Assembly: GCF_000230895.2 (NCBI RefSeq)
Contig: NC_016604.1
Location: 1,798,001 to 1,862,000, forward strand
Direction of reading: 5' to 3'
Length of the DNA: 64,000 nt
Source: Mycolicibacterium rhodesiae NBB3
Lineage (GTDB): Bacteria; Actinomycetota; Actinomycetes; Mycobacteriales; Mycobacteriaceae
Positions within the stretch are counted from its first letter, which is position 1; every line of letters begins with the position of its first letter. Below the pieces are notes generated by a model. The model was not told where the DNA came from, made no database searches, and was given only the letters and a program-made list of their open reading frames with translations. Positions 17,970-28,984 of this stretch are shown here, one piece after another. The position numbers were made by a program, and so were the translations under genes.

Positions 17970-18647
17970 ATGCCCAAGAAGTATGGGGTGAAGGAAAAGG
18001 ACCTCGTGGTCGCGCACGTGGTCAATCTGATTCTGACCGGAAAACTGCGGTCAGGAGATCGGTTGGACCGCAACGAGATCGCGCGAGAACTAGGCGTTTC
18101 CCGGGTGCCGATCCAAGAGGCCGTGGTGCAACTCGAGCACGACGGGATCCTATCGACCCGATATCACCGCGGTGCGTACGTCGAGCGGTTCGACGACTCC
18201 GTCGTCCGTGAACACCATGAGGTCTACGGGATGCTCAGCGGCATCGCTTCGGCGCGCGCCGCGCACGCCCGCAATCCCGAACACCTGCGGCAGCTCGATG
18301 CGCTGCTCGACACGATGCGCTCCAATGTCGATTCCCGCTCCTTCCAGGAAGCTGCCTGGGAGTTTCGGGTGCTGATCAACGAGGGCTACTCGGGCCCACG
18401 ACTACTCGCCGTCATCCGCGGGTCACAGTCGTTCATGCCTCGGGCGTTCTGGATGGCGTACATCAACAATCATCATGACCTGCTGCAGTACTTCGAGGCC
18501 GAACTCGACGCCCTGCACCGCGGCGACGGCGAGGCGGCCCGTGCCGCCAACAGGGGACGGGCCGACACGATGGGACGGGTCATGCTCGCCGAGTTGGTGC
18601 GCCGCGGCGTGTTGCCGCCCGCCGGTATCCCGGCAGATGGGTTCTGA
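17970..18647 (+). CDS. GntR-family (FadR-like) transcriptional regulator (Rv0043c homologue)
   Basis: A 225-residue regulator. The winged HTH is at about 10-75 ([20 protein letters not shown], then [14 protein letters not shown]), followed by an alpha-helical FCD-type ligand domain (about 85-215) with candidate metal/ligand His and Glu residues ([14 protein letters not shown]). It lies just upstream of an amino-acid-type ABC transporter on the same strand, which is its most likely target by position. ATG start, spacing 59 bp from the LLM gene. Confidence 0.9.
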   Translation: MPKKYGVKEKDLVVAHVVNLILTGKLRSGDRLDRNEIARELGVSRVPIQEAVVQLEHDGILSTRYHRGAYVERFDDSVVREHHEVYGMLSGIASARAAHARNPEHLRQLDALLDTMRSNVDSRSFQEAAWEFRVLINEGYSGPRLLAVIRGSQSFMPRAFWMAYINNHHDLLQYFEAELDALHRGDGEAARAANRGRADTMGRVMLAELVRRGVLPPAGIPADGF

Positions 18648-18695
18648 TTGAGCTGAAGGCGGTGTGAGCGCGCCTGCGGTGGATACGTTTGGCCG

Positions 18696-20476
18696 ATGGC
18701 CGCGTTCCCCCGAGTCTCCAGAGCATTCGTCGTCGCGCTGATCGCCGTATTGATTTCCAGCATGAGTCTGGCCGCGCCGGCCGCAGCACAAGTCGACCAG
18801 TGCGCGCCGCCCGGCATCGAGAGCGCCAGCGCGCTGCCGACGAACCTGGCCAAGGCGGCAACGGGTCCCGGTGCCGACAAGTACACGACGCCGACGGTCA
18901 GGCCGCTCGACAACATCGACATCAACGCCTTGGGGCTCAGCAGGCCCGGGACGTTGACCGTCGGGACGCTCTCCGATGCACCGCCGAGCATCTGCATAAA
19001 CTCCGCCGGCCAGTTCACCGGCTTCGACAACGAACTGTTGCGCGCGATCGCCGACCGCCTCGGACTGAAGATCAACTTCGTCGGCACGGAGTTCTCGGGT
19101 CTGCTGGCACAGGTGGCGGCGCGCCGGTTCGACGTGGGCTCGTCGTCGATCACCACCACCGACGCCCGGCGCCAAACAGTCGGATTCACCAACGGCTACG
19201 ACTTCGGTTACTTCTCGCTCGTGGTCCCCAGCGGATCCCCCATCAAGGGGTTCGGCGACCTCGCGCCCGGTCAGCGCATCGGCGTCGTCCAGGGCACCGT
19301 GCAGGAGTCCTACGTCATCGACACGCTGGGACTGCAGCCGGTCAAATTCCCCGACTACAACACCGTCTACGCCAGCCTCAAGACCCGCCAGATCGACGCC
19401 TGGGTGGCCCCGTCGCAGCAGGCGTCGGGCACCGTGCAGCCCGGCGACCCGGCACAGATCATCGAAAACACCTTCAGCTTGGACAATTTCGTCGCGTGGG
19501 CTGTCGCCAAGGAGAACCAGCCGCTCATCGACGCGCTGAACTCCGGACTCGACGCGATCATCGCCGACGGCACGTGGTCGCGGCTCTACACCGACTGGGT
19601 CCCCCGAGCGCTGCCGCCGGGATGGAAACCCGGATCGAAAGCGGCCCCGGTGCCCCAGCTGCCCGACTTCAACGCGATCGCGGCCGAGAACCAGGGGTCG
19701 GCCCCCGCGGCGGCGGCGCCCAAGTCGACGCTGTCGCAGCTGAAAGACGCGTTCCTCGATTGGGACCTCTACAAGCAGGCCATCCCCGACCTGCTCACGA
19801 CCGGGCTTCCGAACACGCTGATTCTGACCGTCTGCGCCGCGGTGATCGGCCTCGTACTCGGTATGGCGCTGGCCGTCGCCGGCATCTCGCGGCACCGCTG
19901 GCTCCGCTGGCCGGCGCGGGTCTACACCGACATCTTCCGCGGCCTGCCCGAAGTGGTGATCATTCTGTTGATCGGCCTGGGTGTCGGTCCGATCGTGGGC
20001 GGGCTGACCGGCAACAACCCCTACCCTCTCGGCATCGCCGCGCTCGGACTGATGGCCGCCGCCTACGTCGGTGAGATCTTTCGGTCCGGCATCCAGAGCG
20101 TCGAACCGGGCCAGCTGGAAGCGTCGCGCGCACTGGGCTTCTCCTACCCGTCGTCGATGCGACTGGTGGTCGTGCCACAGGGCGTGCGAAGGGTGCTGCC
20201 CGCGCTGATGAATCAGTTCATCTCACTGTTGAAGGCGTCGTCGCTGGTGTACTTCCTCGGGCTGATCGCCAACCAGCGGGAGCTGTTCCAAGTCGGCCGT
20301 GATCTCAATGCGCAGACCGGCAACCTGTCGCCGCTTGTCGCGGCCGGGTTGTTCTATCTGTTGCTCACGGTCCCGTTGACGCACCTCGTCAACTACATCG
20401 ACAGCCGACTACGCCGCGGCCGACCACCGGGTGAGGAAGACCCCCTCGAGCTCTCCAAGACTCAGGAGATGATCTG

Positions 20477-20477
<1 letters not shown>
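18696..20477 (+). CDS. Polar amino acid ABC transporter, binding protein fused to permease
   Basis: A 593-residue fusion. An N-terminal signal peptide (about 1-31, cleaved near AAA-Q) precedes a type 3 solute-binding domain (about 80-310, GTLSDAPPSIC.. to DGTWSRLYTDW). A linker leads to a HisM/GltK-type permease (about 365-575) with several helices and the EAA loop EASRALGFSYPSSMRLVVVP, which docks the ATPase. Fused receptor-permease proteins occur in some actinobacteria and Gram-positives. The stop overlaps the start of the ATPase gene by one base (TGATG). The substrate is probably a polar amino acid or a related small acid; this is not determined. Confidence 0.92.
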
Positions 20478-21217
<740 letters not shown>

Positions 21218-21275
21218 CCTTTTACGCGCTCGTCACACAACTTGGCAGGTCCAGACAGGTTAGACTGCCGAAATT

Positions 21276-21722
21276 ATGGTCGAGACCGAGCCGCAGGTCG
21301 CTGAGCTGGCCGGAGAGTTGCAGCGCGTCCTCTCGCGGGTTTTCTCCGTTCTCCGTCGTAGCGATCCGAGCCGCGACGCCGCCACCGGCGACCTGACGCT
21401 GGCACAGTTGTCGATTCTGCTGACACTGCTCGAGCAGGGGCCGATCCGGATGACCGAACTCGCTGCGCACGAACGGGTCCGCACGCCGACCACGACGGTG
21501 GCGATCCGCAGGCTCGAAAAACTCGGCCTGGTCAAGCGATCCCGCGATCCCTCGGACCTGCGGGCGGTCCTGGTCGACATCACGCCCGAGGGCCTGTCCC
21601 AGCACCAGGAGGCCTTGGCCAATCGACGGGCGTTCCTGGCGACACTGCTCGCAAAGCTCGGCCCCGAAGACATCGAGACGCTCAGCAAGGCCATTGGCCC
21701 GCTCGAGCGCCTGGCCGAATAG
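21276..21722 (+). CDS. MarR-family transcriptional regulator (Rv0042c homologue)
   Basis: A 148-residue regulator with the MarR winged helix (LTLAQLSILLTLLEQGPIRM, then TELAAHERVRTPTTTVAIRRLEKLGL) and wing (KRSRDPSDLRAVLVDITPEG). A TAGACT -10-like hexamer at 21261-21266 lies only 9 bp before the ATG, which suggests its own promoter and a very short leader. Located after the ABC transporter and convergent with glucosylglycerate hydrolase. The target is unknown. Confidence 0.92.
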   Translation: MVETEPQVAELAGELQRVLSRVFSVLRRSDPSRDAATGDLTLAQLSILLTLLEQGPIRMTELAAHERVRTPTTTVAIRRLEKLGLVKRSRDPSDLRAVLVDITPEGLSQHQEALANRRAFLATLLAKLGPEDIETLSKAIGPLERLAE

Positions 21723-21734
21723 CTTCTCTGGGTT

Positions 21735-23075
21735 TCAGCCCAGCCAATCCAGTACCGCCGCGGCGGTCCACGACTGCTGCATGCTGCCCAGCGGTTCACC
21801 GGTGAACGGCTCGTAGTACTCGGCGAAGGTGCCGTCGCTGACCTGCCGCAGACCTTCGCGCCGAAGGATCAGCGAGCGCTCCGCCCAGCCCCGTCTCGCG
21901 AAGCACCACGAGAACAGCCACGTCGTCACCGGCCATACCGGACCGCGCCAGTACTCGCGCGACCGGAAGTCACGCGACACCGGCGACGTCGTGGGTATCA
22001 GCGCGAACTTCAGGTCCGGATGTCCACAGAATCGTGGCCCTTCCAGCAGTCGCAGCAGGGCGCGCTCCTTGTCGTGCGGCAGCCCGCCACACAGGAGCGG
22101 CGCGAACTGCGCGACCGTCTCGGTGGCCACCCACTTCTCCGCGCGAACGTCGTAATCCCTTGCCGCACCGTTGCGTTCGTCGGTGGTCTCGACGACACCG
22201 GCGCTGAACCTCTCGGCCCAGCCGTATAGGTCGCGCACATCGGCATGCGGGCGCTTGTAGTCCTCGCCGATCTCGGCAAGCACGTCACACGCCACCGCGA
22301 GGATCGCCGAGACGAACACGTCCTCGACGGCGAAGCTCATCACCTTGGGCAGCAACTCGTCGTCGTAGCGGGCCGACTTCATCTCTTCGAGCAGCCACAG
22401 ATAGCGGTCGTATTCGATGTCCGACGGGCGCTGGCTCGCATCGGTGACGATGGCGTTGTCCTCGCGCTGGTACTCCGGTAGCCGGCCCGGCACCACGTTC
22501 GCGTAGGCGCTGTCCCAGCGCGGCGAGTTGTCCATGCCGGACTCCCAGCCGTGGTACAGCGTGACTCGCCCGCGCGAGCGCGGGTCGCGGGCTTCGGCGA
22601 GCCACCGGTGCCAGCGGACCAGGTCGTCCCAGCGGCGATCGAGGAACGCCTCGGCCACCGCGCGGGTCGACCGCCCACGGCTGCGGGCGTGGTCGAGGAT
22701 GCGCTGCACCGCGATCGCGTGGACCGGCGGCTGGGTGATCCCGGAGGTATGGCGGTTACGCGGGGCGTTGGCGGCCAGCGCCGACGTCGCCCACCGCGCG
22801 GGCCCGGGAAAGTAGCCGTCGACGCCGTTCGCGAAGACGATGTGCGGAATCATGCCGTTGGTCCACTGGGCTGACAGCAGCGTGTCGAGTTCGACGACGG
22901 CGCGTTCGACGCTCAGCGGCGCCAGTCCGATCGCCACGAATGCGGCGTCCCAGCTCCACATATGCGGGTACAGCAGCGGCGCCGCGGTGGTCATGGTGCC
23001 CAGGTCGTTGCCGCGCAGCAGATACGCGGCGCGGGCCGCAAGCTGTGTCGGAGCGAAGCTGGAATCGTGAGCCAT
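21735..23075 (-). CDS. ggh: Glucosylglycerate hydrolase (GH63)
   Basis: Hydrolyses the compatible solute glucosylglycerate (and mannosylglycerate) to sugar and glycerate. The 446-residue product has the length of the characterised M. hassiacum enzyme and has its catalytic residues at the same numbers: Asp182 in SGMDNSPRWD and Glu419 in FAEYYEP. The (alpha/alpha)6 barrel signatures MWSWDAAFVAIGL and YWRGPVWPVTTW are present. In fast-growing mycobacteria the enzyme mobilises glucosylglycerate accumulated under nitrogen limitation. Convergent with MarR, divergent from the SDR gene (53 bp), with no visible operon partner. Confidence 0.92.
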   Translation of the reverse strand: MAHDSSFAPTQLAARAAYLLRGNDLGTMTTAAPLLYPHMWSWDAAFVAIGLAPLSVERAVVELDTLLSAQWTNGMIPHIVFANGVDGYFPGPARWATSALAANAPRNRHTSGITQPPVHAIAVQRILDHARSRGRSTRAVAEAFLDRRWDDLVRWHRWLAEARDPRSRGRVTLYHGWESGMDNSPRWDSAYANVVPGRLPEYQREDNAIVTDASQRPSDIEYDRYLWLLEEMKSARYDDELLPKVMSFAVEDVFVSAILAVACDVLAEIGEDYKRPHADVRDLYGWAERFSAGVVETTDERNGAARDYDVRAEKWVATETVAQFAPLLCGGLPHDKERALLRLLEGPRFCGHPDLKFALIPTTSPVSRDFRSREYWRGPVWPVTTWLFSWCFARRGWAERSLILRREGLRQVSDGTFAEYYEPFTGEPLGSMQQSWTAAAVLDWLG

Positions 23076-23128
23076 CGCCTCAATGATGCGACGACTGAGC
23101 TCGACTTGCAGGTCGGTAGGGTGGCTGC

Positions 23129-23824
23129 GTGTCGAATGTCGCCGCCGACGCGGCCCGGATGCCGACGGCGATGATCACCGGGGCTTCCCGCGGGCTCGGC
23201 GCAGCGATTGCGCGGGCACTCGCGCCGACTCACACCCTGTTCCTCGCGGGACGGCCGTCGCCTCAACTCGATGCGGTCGCCGACGAGTTCGGTGCGACCA
23301 CGTGGCCGGTCGATTTCGGCGATCTCGATGCGATCGAGACGGCCGTCGAACCGATCGTCGAGCTGGACGTGCTGATCCACAACGCCGGCGTGGCCTATCC
23401 GGGCCGCGTCGCGGAGTCGTCTGTCGACGAGTGGCGCGCCACCCTTCAAGTGAATGTGCTTGGCGTGGTGGCACTTACGCTGCCGCTACTGCCCGCGTTG
23501 CGTGCCGCGGGCGGCCAGGTCGTCTTCGTCAATTCCGGCTCGGGGATCAACGCCTCGCCGGGTCTGGCGGCCTATTCGGCGAGCAAGTTCGCGCTGCGTG
23601 GGTTCGCCGATTCACTGCGCAACGACGAGCCTTCGCTTCGGGTGACCTCGGTGCATCCGGGCCGCATCGCCACCGAGATGCAGGAGGATCTGGTCGCCTA
23701 CGAGGGTCGCGAGTACACGGCGTCGGACTACCTGAGTCCGGAGACCGTCGCCCACGTCATCGCCGATGCCGTCAATGCGCCTCGAGACGCCCACATCCAC
23801 GAGGTCATCGTCCGCCCCCGGTGA
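23129..23824 (+). CDS. Short-chain dehydrogenase/reductase
   Basis: A 231-residue Rossmann-fold oxidoreductase. It has the cofactor loop TGASRGLG (about 17-24), NAG in DVLIHNAGVAYPG, catalytic Ser in VNSGSG and YSASK. The lack of a clear acidic residue after beta-2 (AGRPSPQL) suggests NADPH use. Substrate unknown. The GTG start at 23129 is divergent from ggh. The 3' end overlaps the DUF559 gene by 20 bp, and the stop codon lies inside a 53-bp palindromic repeat. Confidence 0.9.
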   Translation: MSNVAADAARMPTAMITGASRGLGAAIARALAPTHTLFLAGRPSPQLDAVADEFGATTWPVDFGDLDAIETAVEPIVELDVLIHNAGVAYPGRVAESSVDEWRATLQVNVLGVVALTLPLLPALRAAGGQVVFVNSGSGINASPGLAAYSASKFALRGFADSLRNDEPSLRVTSVHPGRIATEMQEDLVAYEGREYTASDYLSPETVAHVIADAVNAPRDAHIHEVIVRPR

Positions 23825-24716
23825 TTTCGGCGCGCGGACGATCGCGTGGCGACTGTTCGCGCACCGAAATCGCTCGTCGGATGGTCGCGATGACGCGCTG
23901 CGGGTACTCGGTCAGATCGAGCCACGTAAATCGCAGCACCTGCCAACCCAGTAGCGAGAGGTCGTTCTGTCGTCTCCGGTCGACCTGAAACGCGTCCTGG
24001 TCCGAGTGGAACGCCCACCCGTCGGTCTCGATCGCGATCTGCTGCACCGGAAAGCCGACGTCGACCTTGTACCCGCCGACCGGATGGTTTGTCCGCCAGC
24101 CGGTGATGCCTGCTTCTCGGAGCAGTTTCACGAGCACACGCTCGGCGGCCGAGCGCGCACCATCGCCGGCGGCCTGGAGCAGAATGCGGGCGGCCGGCGA
24201 CCCGTACCTCCCCTTGTTGCGTAGCTGCGCCCGCCACAGCTCGCGTAGTTCGATGTCGTGCTGAAGCGCCCCGTCCATCAGCTCGATACCGCCGCGCCGC
24301 TTGATCGCCGCCTCGAGAATCGTCAGCGGACGGGCAGTTACCCGCAGCCCACGAACACTCGCGACGTCCGACGGGTCGAGATCCCGCCGCCTCAACCGCG
24401 TCTTCTCGTGACAGCGACCATGCCCGGTGCGCGGCATGGTCACGTCGACCACGTCGGGCGCGAACCGCGTCAACCCGTGCCACCAGGCGGCCGCCAACCC
24501 AGAGGCGGTCGCCCGTTCGCCATAGCCCCACACGGCGGCTCGTACCCGGGCCGCGTTGGTGAACGGGCGATCGTCGACGAAGTACACACCGCGCGAACAC
24601 CGCATCCAGTTCCCGGACTGCACTCGACGCTGTACCGCCGGAAGGCTCAGGCCCGATGCGTACGCCTGCTCGAGCGTGATGACGCCGTCCTGGGTTCGGA
24701 GTAGATCGTTCAGCAT
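23805..24716 (-). CDS. DUF559 nuclease-like protein with AbiEi-type N-terminal domain
   Basis: A 303-residue protein. The N-terminus (about 1-60, VITLEQAYASGLS.. GVYFVDD) resembles the winged-helix domain of AbiEi-type antitoxins. The C-terminus (about 185-285) is DUF559, a Vsr/PD-(D/E)XK-like nuclease fold with candidate catalytic residues Glu192, Asp219 (YKVDVGF), Glu230-Thr-Asp232 and the R-x2-N segment 248-251. Actinobacteria carry many copies of this family and their function is unknown. The gene is bounded by inverted 53-bp repeats: one encodes residues about 282-299, the other lies 43 bp upstream of the ATG. It sits between SDR and leuS, an interval without such a gene in M. tuberculosis. 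No partner toxin is adjacent. Confidence 0.85.
   Translation of the reverse strand: MLNDLLRTQDGVITLEQAYASGLSLPAVQRRVQSGNWMRCSRGVYFVDDRPFTNAARVRAAVWGYGERATASGLAAAWWHGLTRFAPDVVDVTMPRTGHGRCHEKTRLRRRDLDPSDVASVRGLRVTARPLTILEAAIKRRGGIELMDGALQHDIELRELWRAQLRNKGRYGSPAARILLQAAGDGARSAAERVLVKLLREAGITGWRTNHPVGGYKVDVGFPVQQIAIETDGWAFHSDQDAFQVDRRRQNDLSLLGWQVLRFTWLDLTEYPQRVIATIRRAISVREQSPRDRPRAEITGGGR
23821..23873. repeat. 53-bp palindromic repeat, left copy (DUF559 3' end)
   Basis: The element begins GTGATTTCGGCGCG and ends GCGCACCGAAATCGC, so its two ends are near-complementary and it can fold as a hairpin. It overlaps the stop codon of the SDR gene and encodes the C-terminal residues of the DUF559 protein. 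It matches the right copy (24759-24811) in inverted orientation at 42 of 53 positions, with the outer 14 and 15 bases identical. Confidence 0.85.
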
Positions 24717-24758
24717 CCCCAATGGACGCGCGCAGCCGTCCGATCGGTTCCACTCTTG

Positions 24759-24811
24759 GCGATTTCGGTGCGCTGGCGTTCGCTCAGCGACCGTACACGC
24801 GCCGAAATCAC
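24759..24811. repeat. 53-bp palindromic repeat, right copy (between DUF559 and leuS)
   Basis: Inverted counterpart of the 23821-23873 repeat, ending 3 bp before the leuS stop codon. It lies in the short leader of the DUF559 gene, so it may act there as a promoter-proximal hairpin or as a terminator for leuS. Confidence 0.85.
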
Positions 24812-24814
24812 TGG

Positions 24815-27691
24815 TTACGCGACGACGTTGACCAGGCGGCCGGCCACCACGATCACCTTCTTCGGCGTCGCGCCGTTGAGAAACTCCTGGACCTTGGCAT
24901 CGGCCAGCGCTGCGGCCTCCAACGCGTCCGCGTCGGCGTCCGCGGCGACCGTGATGCGCCCGCGCACCTTGCCGTTGACCTGAACCGGCAACTCGATGGT
25001 GTCCTGCACGAGGTATTGCGGGTCGGCCATCGGGAACGGGCCGTGGGCCAGCGACGTGTCGTGGCCCAGCCGCCGCCACAGCTCCTCGGCCAGGTGCGGC
25101 GCCAACGGCGCGACCATGAGCACCAGCGGCTCCAACGCCGCCCGCGCCGTCACACCCTGCTTGGTCAGGTGATTGGTGTATTCGATCAACTTGGCCGCGG
25201 CGGTGTTGTTGCGCAGGTTCGTGTAGTCGTCGGACACGCCGGCGATCGTGCGGTGCAACAGCCGAAGCGTGTCGTCGTCCAACGCCGCGTCATCGACGGC
25301 CCGTGCGCTGCCACTCTGCTCGTCGACCACCAGACGCCAGACCCGCTGCAGGAAGCGATACGCGCCGACCACATCCTTGGTCGCCCATGGCCGCGACGCG
25401 TCCAACGGACCCATCGACATCTCGTAGACGCGCAGGGTGTCCGCGCCGTAGTCGCCGCAGATCTCATCGGGCGACACCGAGTTCTTCAGGCTCTTGCCGA
25501 TCTTGCCGAACTCCTGGAACACCTCGATCTCACCATCGGGACCCGGAGCCGACCCGTCGGCGACATTGGGCGGAAGCCAGTAGAAGCTGCCGTCGCGTTC
25601 GGTCACCTCGGCGGCAGGCACATACGCCCCGCGCGCGTCGGTGTATGCGAACGCCTGGATGTATCCCTGATTCACCAGCCGTCGGTATGGTTCCCGCGAA
25701 CTGACGTGGCCCAGGTCGAAGAGCACCTTGTGCCAGAACCGGCAGTACAGCAGGTGCAGCACGGCGTGCTCCACCCCGCCGACGTACAGGTCGACTCCGC
25801 CGGGGTCGTTGTGACCGTGCTCGGCCGGTCGCGGACCCATCCAATAGGCTTCGTTCTCCTTGGCGCACAACGCTTCTTTGTTGTACGGGTCGGTGTAGCG
25901 AAGCTCGTACCAGGAGCTGGCGGCCCACTGCGGCATGACGTTCGTGTCGCGGGTGTAGGGCTTCAGTCCGTCGCCGAGATCCAGTTCGACGTTCACCCAG
26001 TCGGTCGCCTTGCCCAGCGGCGGCGACGGCTCACTGGCCGCATCGTCGGGATCGAATTGCACCGGCGCGTAATCCGGAATATCGGGCAATTCGACGGGCA
26101 GCGCCGACTCGGGCAGCGGATGCGCACGACCCTCGGCGTCGTAAACGATCGGGAACGGCTCACCCCAGTACCTCTGCCGTGCGAACAGCCAGTCGCGCAG
26201 CTTGTACTCGACGCGGGCCTGACCGCGACCGTCGGCCACCAACCGATTGGTGATCGCCTCTTTGGCCGACGCGACGGACAGGCCGTTGAGATAGTCGGAG
26301 TTGACCAGTTCGCCGTCGCCCGAGTACGCCTGGGCCGAAATATCGCCGCCGGCAATCACTTCGACGATCGGAAGCCCGAACTCTCCTGCGAAGTCCCAGT
26401 CCCGTTGATCGTGTCCCGGGACCGCCATGATCGCCCCGGTGCCGTAACCCAGCAGCACATAATCCGCGATGAACACCGGGACCTGTTTCCCGTCAGCCGG
26501 ATTCGTCGCGTATGCGCCGAGGAACACGCCGGTCTTGGTTTTGTTCTCCTGCCGCTCCAGGTCCGACTTGGCCGCGACACTGGTGCGGTACGCCGCGACA
26601 GCCTCCGCGGGCGTCGCGCCACCGAACGTCCAGCGCGAGTCGACGTCGGCGGGCCACTGCTCGGCGACCAGCGCATCGACCAACTCATGCTCGGGCGCCA
26701 GCACTAGGTACGTCGCGCCGAACAGCGTGTCCGGCCTCGTCGTGAACACCTCGATGTCGCCCGCATCGGTGCCGAACTGGACCGACGCCCCGGTGGACCT
26801 GCCGATCCAGTTGCGCTGCATGGTCTTGACCTTGTCGGGCCAGTCCAGCAGATCCAGATCGTCGAGCAGGCGATCAGAGTACGCGGTGATGCGCATCATC
26901 CACTGCCGCAATCGTTTCCGGAACACCGGAAAGTTGCCGCGCTCGCTGCGGCCGTCGGAGGTGACCTCCTCGTTGGCCAGCACCGTGCCCAGCCCGGGGC
27001 ACCAATTCACCAGCGAGTCGGCCCGGTACACCAGCCGATGCGAATCGATGATGTCGGCGCGCTCACCGTCCGACAGATCCGCCCACTGCCTGCCGTCGTC
27101 GAGTGTCCTTCTGCCCGAATCGAATTCAGCGATCAGCTCGGCGATTGGCCTGGCCTTGTCGGCCGCCGGATCGAACCAGGCGTTGTAGATCTGCAGGAAG
27201 ATCCACTGCGTCCATTTATAGAAGTCGACGTCCGTGGTGGAGAAGCTACGCCGCGAGTCGTGCCCAAAGCCCAGCCGGCCCAGCTGACGACGGAAGTTGA
27301 CGATGTTCGCCTCGGTCCGCGTGCGCGGGTGCGTGCCGGTCTGGATCGCGTACTGCTCGGCAGGCAGTCCGAAGGCGTCGAATCCCAACGCGTGCAACAC
27401 ATTGCGGCCCGACATCCGGTAGTAGCGCGCGTAGACGTCGGTAGCGATATAGCCGAGTGGATGCCCGACGTGCAGGCCCTCCCCCGACGGGTACGGGAAC
27501 ATGTCCTGGACGAACATCTTGTCGGCGGGCACGGCGCCGCCGGGCACCGACAGCGAGCCCACCGGGTTGGGCACGTTGAACGTCCCCCGGTCCGCCCACG
27601 TCTGTTGCCAGGCACGCTCTATCTCCCCCGCCAGCTCCGCGGTGTAGCGGTGCTGGGGGGCATCCGTGCCGGCATCGGGCGAGTCAGTCAC
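24815..27691 (-). CDS. leuS: Leucyl-tRNA synthetase
   Basis: Charges tRNA-Leu. The product is 958 residues from the GTG at 27691, chosen by similarity to M. tuberculosis LeuS (TDSPDAG.. [13 protein letters not shown]). The class I signature is [13 protein letters not shown] (HVGH); the KMSKS-like loop is [10 protein letters not shown]. The CP1 editing domain lies between (about 230-430, with [18 protein letters not shown]), followed by the anticodon-binding and C-terminal domains. Divergent from the mtc28-like gene. A TTATAC-like box a few bases ahead of the GTG hints at a near-leaderless transcript. Confidence 0.97.
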   Translation of the reverse strand: MTDSPDAGTDAPQHRYTAELAGEIERAWQQTWADRGTFNVPNPVGSLSVPGGAVPADKMFVQDMFPYPSGEGLHVGHPLGYIATDVYARYYRMSGRNVLHALGFDAFGLPAEQYAIQTGTHPRTRTEANIVNFRRQLGRLGFGHDSRRSFSTTDVDFYKWTQWIFLQIYNAWFDPAADKARPIAELIAEFDSGRRTLDDGRQWADLSDGERADIIDSHRLVYRADSLVNWCPGLGTVLANEEVTSDGRSERGNFPVFRKRLRQWMMRITAYSDRLLDDLDLLDWPDKVKTMQRNWIGRSTGASVQFGTDAGDIEVFTTRPDTLFGATYLVLAPEHELVDALVAEQWPADVDSRWTFGGATPAEAVAAYRTSVAAKSDLERQENKTKTGVFLGAYATNPADGKQVPVFIADYVLLGYGTGAIMAVPGHDQRDWDFAGEFGLPIVEVIAGGDISAQAYSGDGELVNSDYLNGLSVASAKEAITNRLVADGRGQARVEYKLRDWLFARQRYWGEPFPIVYDAEGRAHPLPESALPVELPDIPDYAPVQFDPDDAASEPSPPLGKATDWVNVELDLGDGLKPYTRDTNVMPQWAASSWYELRYTDPYNKEALCAKENEAYWMGPRPAEHGHNDPGGVDLYVGGVEHAVLHLLYCRFWHKVLFDLGHVSSREPYRRLVNQGYIQAFAYTDARGAYVPAAEVTERDGSFYWLPPNVADGSAPGPDGEIEVFQEFGKIGKSLKNSVSPDEICGDYGADTLRVYEMSMGPLDASRPWATKDVVGAYRFLQRVWRLVVDEQSGSARAVDDAALDDDTLRLLHRTIAGVSDDYTNLRNNTAAAKLIEYTNHLTKQGVTARAALEPLVLMVAPLAPHLAEELWRRLGHDTSLAHGPFPMADPQYLVQDTIELPVQVNGKVRGRITVAADADADALEAAALADAKVQEFLNGATPKKVIVVAGRLVNVVA

Positions 27692-27874
27692 CTGAACAGG
27701 GTATAAGGCCGCCAGTCGGGACCCTCCGGCCACAGGTTGGTCTCGGTTGCGTCACCGCCCGGTCAGAACAAGGTTGCAGGTCGATTCCAGCCCTGGTGAC
27801 TGCGGCCCGGGCCTGGATACATTCGGCGGGCTGCCCAATGGCTGAGGAGCCCAACCGTGGAAGGACCGACGTCG

Positions 27875-28903
27875 ATGACCGAGACCGCCCGACGCTCGAG
27901 GACTCTCGCCACAGGTGTGGCCGCCGCCGTCATCGGCGTCCTCAGCCTTGCCGGTACTCCCGCGTCGGCCCAGCCCGCGCAGCCGTCGGTTCCGCAGCCC
28001 GGTCCGGCCGCGATCGCCCAGACCGCCGCCACACCGAACACCGCACTCACGCCCGCAGCGCCGAACACGGCCCTCACCGTCCCCGCCACACCCAATGCGG
28101 CCCTGACGCCGGCGACGCCTCAGCCACCCGCCGGCGCGCCGGCAGCCGTCGCACCACAGCCCGCCGCGCCGGCGACGGTGCCCATCACCCCGGCCACATC
28201 GGGGACGATGGCCGACTTCTTCCGCGAGAAGGGCGTCACCCTCGAACCGCAGAACAGCCGCGACTTCAAGGCGCTCAACATCGTGTTGCCGATGCCGCGC
28301 GGGTGGGCACATGTGCCCGACCCCAACGTTCCCGACGCCTTCGCGGTGATCGCCGACCGTGTCGGCGGCAACGGTCTGTATTCGTCGAACGCCCAGGTCG
28401 TGGTGTACAAGCTGATCGGCCAGTTCGACCCGCGTGAGGCCATCAGCCACGGGTTCGTCGACAGCCAGCAGCTGCCCGCCTGGCGATCGACGAACGGATC
28501 GATGGGCGAGGTCGGCGGCATGCCGATGTCGAGCATCGACGGCACGTACCGCGACAACGCGATGACGCTGGACACCTCGCGCCGCAACATCATCGCGACC
28601 AGCGGCCCGGACAAATACCTGGTGTCGCTCGCCGTCACCACCAGCGTCGACCAGGTCGTCGCGGCGGCCGACGCCACCGACGCGATCATCCGCGGCTTCA
28701 AGGTCAGCGTCCCGGCTCCCGGCGGTGCGGCGGCCCAGGCCACGGCGCCTGCTGCACCCGCAGCACCTGCTCAACCCACAGCTCCCGGTCAGACCGCGGT
28801 GCCGACCCCCAGCGAGCTGGGGGCCCAGGCCCAACAGGCTGCGACGGCTGCCCCCAGCGCTTTGGGGGCCCAGACGCAGCCGAGAGTCGGACTTTCCGGA
28901 TAA
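27875..28903 (+). CDS. Secreted proline-rich antigen, Mtc28/LpqN-like (Rv0040c homologue)
   Basis: A 342-residue exported protein. The N-terminal signal peptide (about 1-33, ending ASA) is followed by a Pro/Ala-rich low-complexity region with PNTALT-type repeats, then a globular LpqN/LpqT-like domain (about 110-270: FKALNIVLPMPRGWAHVPDPNVPDAF). The tail is Ala/Pro/Gln-rich and contains a duplicated SELGAQAQ/SALGAQTQ unit. I chose the ATG at 27875 (MTETARRS) with GGAAGG ahead; a GTG six codons earlier is possible. The M. tuberculosis homologue is a known secreted T-cell antigen; function unknown. Confidence 0.9.
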   Translation: MTETARRSRTLATGVAAAVIGVLSLAGTPASAQPAQPSVPQPGPAAIAQTAATPNTALTPAAPNTALTVPATPNAALTPATPQPPAGAPAAVAPQPAAPATVPITPATSGTMADFFREKGVTLEPQNSRDFKALNIVLPMPRGWAHVPDPNVPDAFAVIADRVGGNGLYSSNAQVVVYKLIGQFDPREAISHGFVDSQQLPAWRSTNGSMGEVGGMPMSSIDGTYRDNAMTLDTSRRNIIATSGPDKYLVSLAVTTSVDQVVAAADATDAIIRGFKVSVPAPGGAAAQATAPAAPAAPAQPTAPGQTAVPTPSELGAQAQQAATAAPSALGAQTQPRVGLSG

Positions 28904-28909
28904 GGGCCT

Positions 28910-28943
28910 GTCCCCCCGGGCGAAGCCTGGCGCCCGGGGGGAC
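28910..28943 (+). terminator. Strong GC hairpin after the mtc28-like gene
   Basis: A perfect 13-bp stem (GTCCCCCCGGGCG / CGCCCGGGGGGAC) with an 8-nt loop begins 7 bp past the stop codon. It lacks a T-run. It probably terminates or strongly attenuates transcription into the next gene. Confidence 0.7.
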
Positions 28944-28984
28944 GCCCAAGACAACAGGCGCGGCGGCCTCGTATTGTGTGGCCC

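Noticed and set aside
23805..24716. AbiE-type toxin-antitoxin pair
   Set aside because: Only the AbiEi-like winged helix is present, fused to DUF559; no AbiEii nucleotidyltransferase gene is adjacent.
24722..26707. Long plus-strand open frame (661 codons) opposite leuS
   Set aside because: Fully antisense to leuS; shadow of high G+C codon structure with no protein-like motifs.
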